Part shown: piece by piece, positions 51,309 through 62,035 of the stretch
Position numbering within the stretch: the stretch's first letter is position 1
How the letters are laid out: each line of letters starts with the position of its first letter
Source: Ancistrus triradiatus
Lineage: Eukaryota > Chordata > Actinopteri > Siluriformes > Loricariidae
Length of the DNA stretch: 64,000 bases
Reading direction: 5' to 3'
Assembly: GCA_025084515.1 (NCBI GenBank)
Contig: JAJAGP010000215.1
Location: 62,001-126,000, forward strand
Translations under genes and position numbers: made by a program
Notes under the pieces: generated by a model
Told to the model about the DNA's origin: nothing
Database searches by the model: none
What the model saw: only the letters and a program-made list of their open reading frames with translations

Positions 51309-53847
51309 TAATGCTAGTCTGTTTCAAGAAGTTGATGCATGATTAACCCAACTGGGAACTCAACAACCACCCATAATTAGCTTCAGGTGTGATGTATTAT
51401 ATACACACCACCCAGGGATGGGTTCAAGCTGTGTTGCAACCATGGTGAAAACTAAGGAGCTCTCACACAAAGCTAAAAGGCCTTTCCTGTAACTGGAAGA
51501 GGTTTAAAATATTTCCACATTACGCAAGGATTTCTATTATTGAGGAAAATAATTTCATATTACAGATTTGCCTATGCAAGCAAGCGCAACACGGCCTGCT
51601 TATTCTAAGAGACTTGCTTTGGGGGGCTTTTTTTTTTTAGCTTGTTTCTTCTCCCTGAATCTGGCAACCCTGGAGTTAAATGTAGCAAAATTGCTATGGA
51701 ATGCTTTTGTGGAGACTATAAAACACAGAGCATTTAAATGTTTAATCCATAGAGTTTTAAGTTTATGTCACATCCAGTCATGTACAGCCGAAGGTTACCC
51801 ATTATCTGATTACTGAGTGCATGCCAACTCGAACGGATCACTGACTAAATCTGATTGTCTACAGTTTCCGGATGTTCGAGTGCCTCTAAACGCGCTCCTG
51901 GATCTGACTGAAAGCGTTAGCCGCTCAAGCGTGTGAAGAGATGCCGGAGCATCATGGGAAATGTAGTGCCTCAGCAATCCAGGTTAAAATGTACTTCTTT
52001 TATTTTTACCGTGCCCCGCTCAAACTTTCAAGCACACACCGTGTCTGTGTGTGTAGTATAGTATATAATGAACAATGAAAAACTAGTAACGTAACTTTAT
52101 AAGCATAAGACGTGACAGTACATTTACTTTTAATACCGAGGCACATTAAAAGCAATTGCTTGTACTTCTCCTCAAGCAGACTCGTAAACGCATCGCTTCT
52201 ACTTTTACTGGAGTAAAATAAATCGCAGTACCTGTATTTTTACTTCAGTATTCCTGTACTTCCGTGCACCACTGATGCTATCTAGCTTTAATCTATGTTA
52301 AAGCTGGAAAATAACGAACTACTTAGCAAACCGCTGAAACAAAAAAAAAAAATCAAATAGATATTAAGGTTGCAATACATATTAGTGTTAAAGTACACGT
52401 ACCACAGTCACACACCGACAGCTTCTAGCAGAACGGTTCACACCGGCACGTTACAGTACAGTAGCAGGAAAGCGGCTCGTGGAGACATCGTGTGTGAGGC
52501 CACACCCTACTTCCAAAAACGAGACTAACAAGGTTTCCTTTTTAAAGAAGGATTATAGACGTTCCGTTGTGACAAGTCATGAGACCTCGCTTCCATTAGT
52601 TAGGCGCTTCAATTTCGCAAACAGCCAGGAGCAGCTTTCTACTTCTAGCCATGCTACAAGTTATGAAAGCTAATAGATTCACAACTCTTAAACTTATACA
52701 TCTGCGGCGCCCTCTACCGGTCACATGTAATTATAGACTTTTGTTCTTGGGCATTAAAAATGAATTCATTCATCAATCCATCCATCAATTTTCATATCGT
52801 CTTAAAATAAATACAACATGGCGGGGGCCCGGATCTTAACACACGCACAGGGGCAGTTTAGAGGCACCAGCTGAACTAATTCGTCCTTGGAATGTGTAAC
52901 AAAACTGGTGTACCCAGAGCCAGGGGCGTCATCAGACCCACTTCACTAGGGCACATGTCCGAGTAAAATGCTGCTGTGCCCCACTAAAATCAAGACAATT
53001 TTATCATGGATTGCCACGCAAATTCACTACAGGGAGTCCATAATTACCATAGTGCCCAAGCATCCTTTCAACTGCTTGAGCGGGCAAACGCTTTCAGTCA
53101 GAGCCACTTTCTTTCGGTTGGTCTGCACGGATTAATGGATTAAAGTCAGCTATGCTGCAGGCAAGGTAACGATAGCTCATGTTTTGGCCACTTATAACCT
53201 TGATTAAACTAGCAAAGGCAGCAGTTAGCATGATCAAAATGTAATGTAATTTAAGAAGAAAAGAAATGGAAGAAAGTTATTATTCTGTTACACCCAGCTG
53301 ATTAGCCATAGTGATTTGTCCCATGTTAAAGTCTCTCATGCCTTTACTCCTGAACATTTCTCCCACTTTCTACACGTCAGCTATGAGAACTGACTGTTCA
53401 CTTACCATGTAATATATCCCAGAGCTTAATAGCTGATGTGTTGTTGAAAGAAGACAATAAATGTTATTTATTTGGTCTGTATGTAATATAAATATACATG
53501 TATGTATATGTATTATATACATATGTATATGTATTACTAAAATACTCACACTGAAACGGACCTAATTGCATATAATACCTCTACAAATTCTGATGAGAAT
53601 TTCCTGTAGACTGTACGCTTTGACACACCTGCAAATTCAGCTACTTCCTTTACGCTGTGGCCTTTGGCACACCCAAATGCAATCACTCCATTCCATTCAC
53701 TGCACTGTACAGTCTCTTTTCAATCTGTGAATCACGTTGCACACCCCACAGGTATTTATAGCCCGATCATTCTCCTCCAATGGAATCTGCAGGAGCCACC
53801 TTAAACACAGAAGGCAACTCAGTTTTTTGTATATATATATATATATA
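51309..53847. other. Upstream region of AGPAT4; no coding exon recognised
   Basis: About 51540-51860 is a MITE-like repeat (gaatctggcaaccctggagt). 51900-52500 has more CpG and holds the ZNF143-like motif; a non-coding AGPAT4 exon may lie here. 53150-53215 recurs at 62400-62465 (ctgcaggcaaggtaa). The rest is unrecognised. Confidence 0.4.
51942..51968 (-). promoter_or_regulatory. ZNF143/STAF-like promoter motif
   Basis: On the - strand the sequence reads actacatttcccatgatgct, very close to the known vertebrate ZNF143 element (ACTACAATTCCCAGCATGC). Such sites sit at promoters. It lies 3.8 kb upstream of the AGPAT4 start codon in CpG-containing DNA, so it may mark the promoter of the non-coding first AGPAT4 exon. 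Confidence 0.45.
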
Positions 53848-55302
53848 CTGGTCCTTCTCAAAAAATTAGCGTATTGTGATAAAGTTAATTCTTTTCCGTA
53901 ATGTAATGATAACAATTAAACTTTCATATATTTTAGATTCATTGCACACCAACTGAAATATTTCAAGTCTTTTATTGTTTTAATAACTGATGATTTTGGC
54001 ATACAGCTCATGAAAATGTCACAAAATTAGCATTTTCATCCGACCAATAAAAGAAAAGTGTTTTTTAATACAAAAAAAAAGTCAACCTTCAGATTATTAT
54101 GTTCATTTATGCACTCAATACTTGGTCGGGAATCCTTTTGCAGAAATGACTGCTTCAATGCGGCGTGGCATGGAGGCAATCAGCCTGTGGCACTGCTGAG
54201 GTGTTATGGAGGCCCAGGATGCTTCGATAGCGGCCTTAAGCTCATCCAGAGTGTTGGGTCTTGCGTCTCTCAACTTTCTCTTCACAATATCCCACAGATT
54301 CTCTATCGGGTTCAGGTCAGTAATACCATGGTCAGTAAAACCATTTACCAGTGGTTTTGGCAACTGTGAGCAGGTGCCAGGTCGTGCTGAAAAATTAACT
54401 CTCTTCATCTCCATGAAGCTCTTCAGCAGATGGAAGCATGAAGTGCTCCAAAATCTCCTGATAGCTAGATGCATTGACCCTGTGGGTACTTGACACTGGA
54501 CTTCAGACATTTTGGCATTTTCATTCTCCCCAGTCTTCCTCCAGACTCTGGCACCTTGATTCTGAATTACATGCAAAATTTGCTTTCATCCGAAAAAAAA
54601 ACTTTGGACCACTGAGCAAACAGTCCAGTGCTGCCTTCTCTGTAGCCCAGGTCAGGCAGGCCGCTTCTGCCGCTGTTTCTGGTTCAAAAGGGCTTGACCT
54701 GGGGGAAATGCGGCACTGTAGGCCATCCCTTTCCTGCACACGCCTGTGCACGGTTTGGCTCTGGAATCGGCCCTTCTCCACAATCCTCCTCAGGGTCCGG
54801 TCACCTCTTCTCGTTGTGTGCAGCGTTTTCTGCCACACTTTTTTCCTTCCCACAGACTTCCCACTGAGGTGCCTTGATACAGCATTCTGGGAACAAACAG
54901 CCTATGCGTTTCAGAAATTTCTTTCTGTGTCTTACCTCTTGCTTGAGGGTGTCAATGATGGCCTTCTGGACAGCAGTCAGGTCGGCAGGTCTTACCCGTG
55001 GATTGCAGTTTGTAATGAACCAGGCTGGGAGTTTCAAAAAGCCTCAGGAATCTTTTACAGGTGTTTAGAGTTTAATTCGTTGATTCAGATGATTAGGTTA
55101 ATAGCTCGTTTAGAGAACCTTTTCATGATATGCTAATTTTGTGAGATTTTTGGGCTGTATGAGCTGTATGCCAAAATCATCAGTATTAAAACAATAAAAG
55201 ACTTGAAATATTTCAGTTGGTGTGCAATGAATCTAAAATATATGAAAGTTTAATTTTTATCATTACATTACGGAAAAGAATTAACTTTATCACAATATGC
55301 TA
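53848..55302 (-). mobile_element. Tc1/mariner family G with long inverted ends
   Basis: Left end ctggtccttctcaaaaaatt; the first about 170 bases recur reversed at 55150-55300 (agttggtgtgcaatgaatct). The right tip is replaced by a (TA)n run. Confidence 0.85.
54115..55020 (-). pseudogene. Tc1 family G transposase, degenerate
   Basis: On the - strand: RVRPADLTAVQKAIIDTLKQ near the start, then GDRTLRRIVEKGRFQSQTVH, and DLNPIENLWDIVKRKLRDAR (catalytic Glu) near the C terminus, ending FPTKY-stop. The middle Asp region is deleted near 54370 and frames change several times. Confidence 0.8.
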
Positions 55303-56222
55303 TATATATATATACCTACCATACAGGTATGCGCTGTTCAACGATGACATTATGTTCTGTGAAGCAGGATGTTGCTTGAAATGAACGTTGACTGGACATT
55401 GCCATAGTCACATAGTGTTTTTATGCTGCTGTAATGTAAATACAATATGAAGAATATTTCCATAAGAAATCTGTGTGCAAACGATATGTCACTGCATCAG
55501 AGGTATTCCTGAAAACATGAGTGATTGATAAGTGATCGAAACAACTGATACTTTTGTTAGACGGAATCCAAAAATGCCCTTATAGACAGAATTATGAACA
55601 ACTCGGAAGATTAGCCATGAAACAGACTGACTGAGTGAATGTGAACCAGTTCATATAGTTCTAGGTTAGAGAGAATATACTTCTGGTGTGGGGGACTTCT
55701 GCTCTTAAACTCCCATCTTTTCTCTCAGATCTGCAGTGTTAATTGGCTTCGGAGTTAAAAGACAGATTTTTATTACTTATTATAACTGTTAAGACTTTGG
55801 TTGTTAAAGTAAATCGATGTTGATTGGATGGTGCTTACTTCTGTGTGATTGTGTGTGTGTCTGATGGTCCAGACAGATGACTAATTACACTCAGACCTGT
55901 GCTGCTCACAACTTTAACCACGTTTATTACTTCAAACTGAATACAAGGCAGGATAGTTCATCTCAACGGTGATATTACTATATAATTATCACAGTCCTAC
56001 ACCAAACACATCCGACATTTGCACTTTGCTAGCCCACCATCACAGTGATCCGTGTCCGAGTCCTGCCAATACCTCATGGATGTGCTGAGCTTCACAGAGG
56101 CACAATTGACCATGTCTGATGGAGGGGAGACCAGACAGGGGGATCATACTACAGTCCTGCAATGGACTGGCACCAACTGTGATGGGTGGTTTTTAAAATA
56201 TGGGAAGCACTGGAGATATGTA
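55303..56222. repeat. Unclassified repeat copy, otherwise nothing recognised
   Basis: 55320-55700 is a copy of the family at 25.3, 46.9 and (reversed) 10.3 kb: tatgcgctgttcaacgatga, gatacttttgttagacggaa, ggttagagagaatatacttc. 55701-56222 was not recognised. Confidence 0.45.
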
Positions 56223-56337
56223 CAGTGTATCACAAAAGTGAGTACACCCCTCACATTTCTGCAGATATTTAAGTATATCTTTTCATGGGACAACACTGAC
56301 GAAATGACACTTTGACACAATGAAAAGTAGGTACGAT
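56223..56337. mobile_element. Tc1 inverted-end fragment of a further family
   Basis: acagtgtatcacaaaagtga and gggacaacactgacgaaatg match the known end of a fish Tc1 family. Only the end is present. Confidence 0.6.
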
Positions 56338-57790
56338 GTCAAACAGGTGCCATTAATACAGGTAACGACATCGTTATCAGTATAAAAGACACCTGTCCAC
56401 AGCCTCAAACAGTCAGACTCCAAACTCAACCATGGCCAAGAAACGAGCTGTCGAAAGACACCAGGAAGAAAATTGTAGACCTGCACCAGGCTAAGAAGAG
56501 TGAATCTACGTGACAGAATGACAGGGGTCAAACATTTCCTGTAAGTTTTCACCAGGTTGGCACACACTGTAGCTTGTATTTTGGCCCATTTTTCCACGCA
56601 GATCTCCTCTAGAGCAGTGATGTTTTGGGGCAACACGGACTTTCAACTCCCTCCACAAAATTTTCTATGTGGCTGAGGTCTGGAGACTGGCTAGGCCACT
56701 TCAGGACCTTGAAATGCTTTTTACAGAGCCACTCCTTTGTTGCCCGAGCGGTGTGTTTGGGATCATTATCATGCTGGAAAATCCAGCCACGTTCCATCTT
56801 CAATGCTCTCACTGAAGGAAGGAGGTATTGGCTTAAAATCTCACGATACATGGCCCCGTTCATTCTTCCCTTAACACGGATCAGCCGTCCTGTCCCCTCT
56901 GCAAAAAAACAGCCCCAAAGCATGAGGTTTTCACCCCCATGCTTCACAGTAGGTATGGCACAACTCAGAATTTTTCTTCCTCCAAACAAACTCAGAGTTG
57001 AGTTTTTACCAAAAAGTGCTATTTTAGTTTCATCTGACCACATGATATTCTCCCAATCCTCTTCTGGATCATCCATATGCTCTCTGGCAAACTTCAGACG
57101 GGCCTGGACATGTACTGGCTTAAGCAGGGGGACACGCCTGGCACTGCAGGATCTGAGTCCCTCTCGGCGTAGTGTGCTACTGATGGTAGCCTTGTTACTT
57201 TGGTCCCAGCTCTCTGCAGGTCATTCATTAGGTCCCTCCGTGTAGTTCTGGGATTTTTGCTCACCGTTCTCATGATCATTTTGACCCCACGGGAATGAGA
57301 TCTTGCGTGGAGCCCCAAAGCAAGGGAGATTATCAATGGTCTTGTATGTCTTCCATTTTCTTACAATTGCTCCAACAGTTGATTTATTCATACCAACCTG
57401 CTTGCCTATTGTAGATTCACTCTTCCCAGCCCGGTGCAGGTCTACAATTGTCTTCCTGGTGTCCTTCGACAGCTCTTTGGTCTTGGCCATGGTTGAGTTT
57501 GGAGACTGACTGTTTGAGGTTGTGGACAGGTGTCTTTTATACAGATAACGAGGTCAAACAGGTGCCATTAATACAGGTAACGAGTGGAGGACAGAAGAGC
57601 TTCTTAAAGAAGAAGTTACAGGTCTGTGAGAGCCAGAAATCTTGCTTATTTGTGGGTGACCTTTATTTTCCACCATGATTTACAATTAAATTCTTTAAAA
57701 ATCCTACAATGTGATTTCCTGAATTTTTTTCTCATTTTGTCTCTTCTAGTTGAAGTGTACCTATGATAAAAATTACAGACCTCTCTCATC
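56338..57790 (-). mobile_element. Tc1 family A, rearranged copy
   Basis: 56370-56512 carries the transposase start on the + strand (accatggccaagaaacgagc). From 56513 a nearly whole copy runs on the - strand, starting at ATG 57490 and with its right end trailing into a microsatellite at 57793. The extreme C terminus of the transposase and the left end are lost. Confidence 0.75.
56516..57490 (-). pseudogene. Tc1 family A transposase, frameshifted
   Basis: MAKTKELSKDTRKTIVDLHR, GMNKSTVGAIVRKWKTYKTI (helix-turn-helix part), then MDDPEEDWENIMWSDETKIA (first Asp), FQHDNDPKHTARATKEWLCK (second Asp) and SPDLSHIENF (Glu). At least two frameshifts. Confidence 0.85.
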
Positions 57791-57792
57791 TT

Positions 57793-57799
57793 TGTGTGT

Positions 57800-57886
<87 letters not shown>
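57793..57886. repeat. (TC)n(TA)n microsatellite
   Basis: About 70 bases of tc repeats followed by about 24 of ta repeats. Confidence 0.95.
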
Positions 57887-57887
<1 letters not shown>

Positions 57888-57924
57888 TTGTATAAATTTA
57901 TATAATACAGAAAGTGATTGACAG

Positions 57925-57980
<56 letters not shown>

Positions 57981-58018
57981 CTGTCAATCACTTTCTGTAT
58001 TATATAAATTTATACAAA
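57887..58018. repeat. Near-perfect palindrome with microsatellite core
   Basis: The unique arm tttgtataaatttatataat through gtgattgacagct (57887-57926) is exactly mirrored by agctgtcaatcac through tataaatttatacaaa (57979-58018). The centre is (CT)n(AT)n(AG)n. Confidence 0.95.
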
Positions 58019-58266
58019 AGCCATAATCAACATATCTAATTAATTTTTTTTTTATTCCATTGTTCACTCCACTTTAACGCTAGCCAATGCGAGAGAGGCC
58101 TTTAGTTGTATTGAAGTTACCCTGGGTTCCTTTTTGATCTTTCAGACCACTACATTTGTTGGATGACCGAGTAGCAATGGACAAATTTTCTCACTTTGTA
58201 CACTACCCTTCTGACTGTGGATTATTATTTAGAGGTGTAATCCAGTCTAATGAGCATCTACAACTA

Positions 58267-59826
58267 CACTGCTCAAAAAAATAAAAATGAACACCTTAAA
58301 CAACACAATATAACTCCAAGTAAATCAAACTTCTGTGAAATCAAACTGTCCACTTAGGAAGCAACACTGATTGACAATCAATTTCACATGCTGTTGTGCA
58401 AATGGAATAGACAACAGGTGGAAATTATTGGCAATTAGCAAGACACACTCAATAAAGGAGTGGTTCTGCAGGTGGGGACCACAGACCACTTCTCAGTACC
58501 TATGCTTTCGGGCTGATGTTTTGGTCACTTTTGAATGTTGGTGGTGCTTTCACACTCGTGGTAGCATGAGACGGACTCTACAACCCACACAAGTGGCTCA
58601 GGTAGTGCAGCTCATCCATGACGGCACATCAATGCGAGCTGTGGCAAGAAGGTTTGGTGTGTCTGTCAGTGTAGTGTCCAGAGGCTGGAGGTGCTCCCAG
58701 GAGACAGGCCAGTACAACAGGAGACATGGAGGAGGCCGTAGGAGGGCAACAACCCAGCAGGAGGACCGCTACCTCCGCCTTTGTGCAAGGAGGTACAGGA
58801 GGAGCACTGCCAGAGTTCTGCAAAATGACCTCCAGCAGGCCACAAATGTGCATGTGTCTGCACAAACGGTTAGAAACTGACTCCATGAGGATGCTATGAG
58901 GGCCCGACGTCAACAGATGGGGGTTGTGCTCACAGCCCAACACCGTGCAGGACACTTGCCATTTGCCAGAGAACACCAGGATTGGAAAATTCGCCACAGG
59001 TGCCCTGTGCTCTTCACAGATGAAAGCAGGTTCACACTGAGCACATGTGACAGACGTGACAGAGTCTGGAGACGCCGTGGAAAGCGATCTGCTGCCTGCA
59101 ACATCCTTCAGCATGACCGGTTTGGCAGTGGGTCAGTAATGGTGTGGGGTGGCATTTCTTTGGAGGGCCGCACAGCCCTCCATGTGCTCGCCAGAGGTAG
59201 CCTGACTGCCATTAGGTACCGAGATGAGATCCTCAGACAACTTGTGAGACCATATGCTGGTGCAGTTGGCCCTGGGTTCCTCCTAATGCAGGACAATGCT
59301 AGACCTCATGTGGCTGGAGTGTGTCAGCAGTTCATGCAAGATGAAGGCACTGAAGCTATGGACTGGCCCGCCGGTTCCCCAGACTTGGGGAGCACATCTG
59401 GGACATCATGTCTCACTCCATCCACCAACATCACGTTGCACCACAGACTGTCCAGGAGTTGGCGGATGCTTTAGTCCAGGTCTGGGAGGAGATCCCTCAG
59501 GAGCCCATCCGCCACCAAGCATGCCCAGGCGTTGTAGGGAGGTCATACAGGCACGTGGAGGCCACACACAATACTGAGCCTCATTTTGACTTGTTTTAAG
59601 GACATTACATCAAAGTTGGTGTAGTGTGTTTTTCCACTTTAATTTTGTGTGACTCCAAATCCAGGCCTCCATTGGTTAATAAATTTGATTCCCATTGATG
59701 ATTTTTGTGTGATTTTGTTGTCAGCACGTTCAGCTTTGTACAGAACAAAGTATTCAATGAGAATATTTCATTCATTCAGATCTAGGATGTATTATTTGAG
59801 TGTTCACTTTATTTGTTTGAGCAGTG
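58267..59826 (+). mobile_element. Tc1/mariner family H (Tcb-like), nearly intact, nested in family B
   Basis: 1,560 bases, ends cactgctcaaaaaaataaaa and ttatttgtttgagcagtg, TA on both sides. The best-preserved transposon in the window, with a single transposase frame carrying two main lesions. Confidence 0.92.
58566..59577 (+). pseudogene. Family H transposase with a premature stop and a frameshift
   Basis: MRRTLQPTQVAQVVQLIHDG begins it. A TGA at 58878 interrupts the frame after QTVRN. The frame continues open to 59385 with LFTDESRFTLSTCDRRDRVW (first Asp), GSVMVWGGISLEGRTALHVL and LLMQDNARPHVAGVCQQFMQ (second Asp). At SPDL (59387) a short deletion shifts the frame just before the catalytic Glu; the C terminus QELADALVQVWEEIPQE is read in another frame. 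About 337 residues if whole. Confidence 0.9.
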
Positions 59827-60110
59827 TATTTTTGTGATGTTCTGAGATATCTCGCTTGTTCTGTAATGTGTTGTGAAGATCAGACTCTGATAGATCCCTG
59901 TTCACTCACTCCTGTTTGTCTTCCCATTGGTTGAAAACCCCTGACTCTAATTTCACTTTCAAATTAACAACTAATCCTAGAGGCTCACATACTTTTGCCA
60001 CTCACAGGTAGGTAATATTGGACCATTGTCCTCAATAAATAAATGGCCAAGTTTAATATTGGTGTCTCATTTGTTTAATTCGTTTCTCTATCTACTTTTC
60101 AGACATAAAC

Positions 60111-60496
60111 ATAATTTATGAAACATAAACTTTGGCTTGTGGATATACCTTTTCAGGTGATCCACTATTGTTTTAAAGGTTTTGGAACTTTGGTTACAAG
60201 GCTGACTTGTAAATGGGTCATTAAAATTTGCATGTCATTTGACACAGCACATCCACCCACACACACCCACATAAAGGTCTGTGGAGCAAAGACTGCACTT
60301 TGGATGCTGGTCCAAGTTGGTTTATGCTGGTTATGGCTGATCTGTTGTTAGTTTAGATGGTGAACTCTTGCTGGCCTTCCTGATAATGCTGGTTCAAAAT
60401 ACGACATATCCTGTTTGTTGCTCATTCTTTTTAGCAATGGTTAGTCCAAGGTACTAACTACTATCTGTATCGCCCTACATGCATTCAATATCTTCT
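60111..60496. other. Nothing recognised
   Basis: No exon or known repeat recognised between two transposon remnants. Confidence 0.35.
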
Positions 60497-60763
60497 TTCT
60501 GCCTGCCATGCACACCATTGTTGTTCAGTGTTCTTCTGATGGTGGACTCATGAACATTAACATTAGCCAATGTGAGAGAGGCCTTCAGTTGCTTAGAAGT
60601 TACCCTGGGGATCTTTGTAACCTGGGTTCAAACTAGGCCAACTATTACACATCTTGCTCATGGGGTGATCTTTGTTGGTCGACCACTCTGTCTGACTGTG
60701 GATTGGTGGAGTCCAAACTCTTTAGAGATGGTTTTGTAACCTTTTCCAGCCTGATGAGCATTA

Positions 60764-61833
60764 GTCAAGTCAAGTCAAGTCAGATCTATTTATATAGTGC
60801 TTTTTACATTTACATTTACAGCATTTAGCAGACGCCCTTACATTTGATACAATCTAACAATCCAAGCAATTGTGGGTTAAGGACCCTACAGTGGCAGTTT
60901 GGCAGAGATGGGATTTGAACCCCGGACCTTCTGGTCCATAGTCCAGTATCTTACCCACTAGGCTACCACAGTCCCTCCATTTTACAATTTTCTCAAAGCA
61001 ACTTTACAAGTTTAGATTATCTCCTAATATCTATGTCCAATCCCAAACTGAGCAAGCCTGGGCCGACAGTGGCAAGGAAAAACTTCCTGAGTGTTATGAG
61101 GAAGAAACCTTGGGAGGATCAAGACTCAAAAAGGGACCCAACCTCCTTGGGTAGCGTAGATGATAAATCTAAGAACGAAACTAAAGTCATGGAGTCATAG
61201 TTCAAATAAAATGTGAAATATGCACGTCGGCATTAAGTGGCCCGGGTATGATGGGGCTGGAGATGATGACGGAACACAGCTCGGAGAGAAAACAGAAAAT
61301 GTAATTAGTTATTGATTAAGAGCACAGTGTCTATTAACAATCACTGATGCCATGTGTAGCATGAGACCCCGGCAGCATTAGCTATAGCAGCATAGCTAGA
61401 AAGAGGAGAACTGGTAGGAAACACAGCCAAGAGGGATCATATGAGACATCGGCAACCCCACGGGAGGCAGAAGACAACAACCCAATGTCTCTGATCACCA
61501 TAAGACTTTTTGCCTATGAACCCCCAGCTCTGCCCTTAGTCTAAGGCAAGGATGCACGAGTCAAGAACAAGAGGACTGAAGCCCAGTTCAGCCAGACCGC
61601 CCACCCGACACTCCTGGCTAACGGACAAGGTAGGCAGGCCAGACATGACTCCAGACTCTGGCCCCAGTGACCCAAGCCATGCATCCCCGTCTAAATCTAG
61701 TCAAATGCCTGCGTAAATAAGTATGTCTTTAGCCTAGACTTAAAATTTTGGAGAGTGTCTGAGTCTCAAACGAAAGTGGGAAGTTTATTCCATAGTTGGG
61801 GGGCCATGTATGAGAAAGCCTTTCCATTTAGCA
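60764..61833 (-). mobile_element. Non-coding retroposon-like insert in Tc1, itself holding a SINE
   Basis: Starts with four to five agtca units, then atttatatagtgctttt. aaagcaactttacaa, cagtggcaaggaaaaacttc and gaggaagaaaccttgggagg are the reversed form of the retroposon tail at 36.5 and 39.1 kb. About 1.07 kb including the SINE; no long ORF. Family known from fish genomes, class uncertain. Confidence 0.6.
60804..60976 (-). repeat. tRNA-derived SINE copy 6, innermost of three nested elements
   Basis: Tail ttacatttacatttacagca, B box gggatttgaaccccgg, A box cccactaggctaccac, end agtccct. Slightly shortened in the core. Confidence 0.85.
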
Positions 61834-62035
61834 ACTCTTTTTTTCTGAGGTCCTCAGAAATCTATTTTGTTCGTACCATGATACACTTCCACAAACATGT
61901 GTTATGAAGAGCAGACGTTGACAGATCCCTGTTCTTTAAGTAAAACGGTGTGCCCACTCACACCTGATTGTCATTCTATTGATTGAAAACACCTGACTCT
62001 AATGTCACTTTCAAATTATCCTAGAGGTTATATTA

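Larger units (their letters stand above)
58060..60110 (-). mobile_element. Tc1 family B remnant split by another Tc1
   Basis: 58067-58266 (gccaatgcgagagaggcctt, gtctaatgagcatctacaac) and 59827-60105 (gatagatccctgttcactca, ggctcacatacttttgccac) are consecutive parts of one family B copy. The DNA between is the element at 58267-59826. Confidence 0.8.
60497..62035 (-). mobile_element. Tc1 family B remnant split by a retroposon-like insert
   Basis: 60497-60763 (gccatgcacaccattgttgt to cctgatgagcat) and 61834-62035 (ttctgaggtcctcagaaatc, gattgaaaacacctgactct) are adjacent parts of one copy. The insert between is listed separately. Confidence 0.8.

Noticed and set aside
57773..57991. Open frame of Arg/Glu repeats on the - strand
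   Set aside because: Translation of the (TC)n microsatellite.
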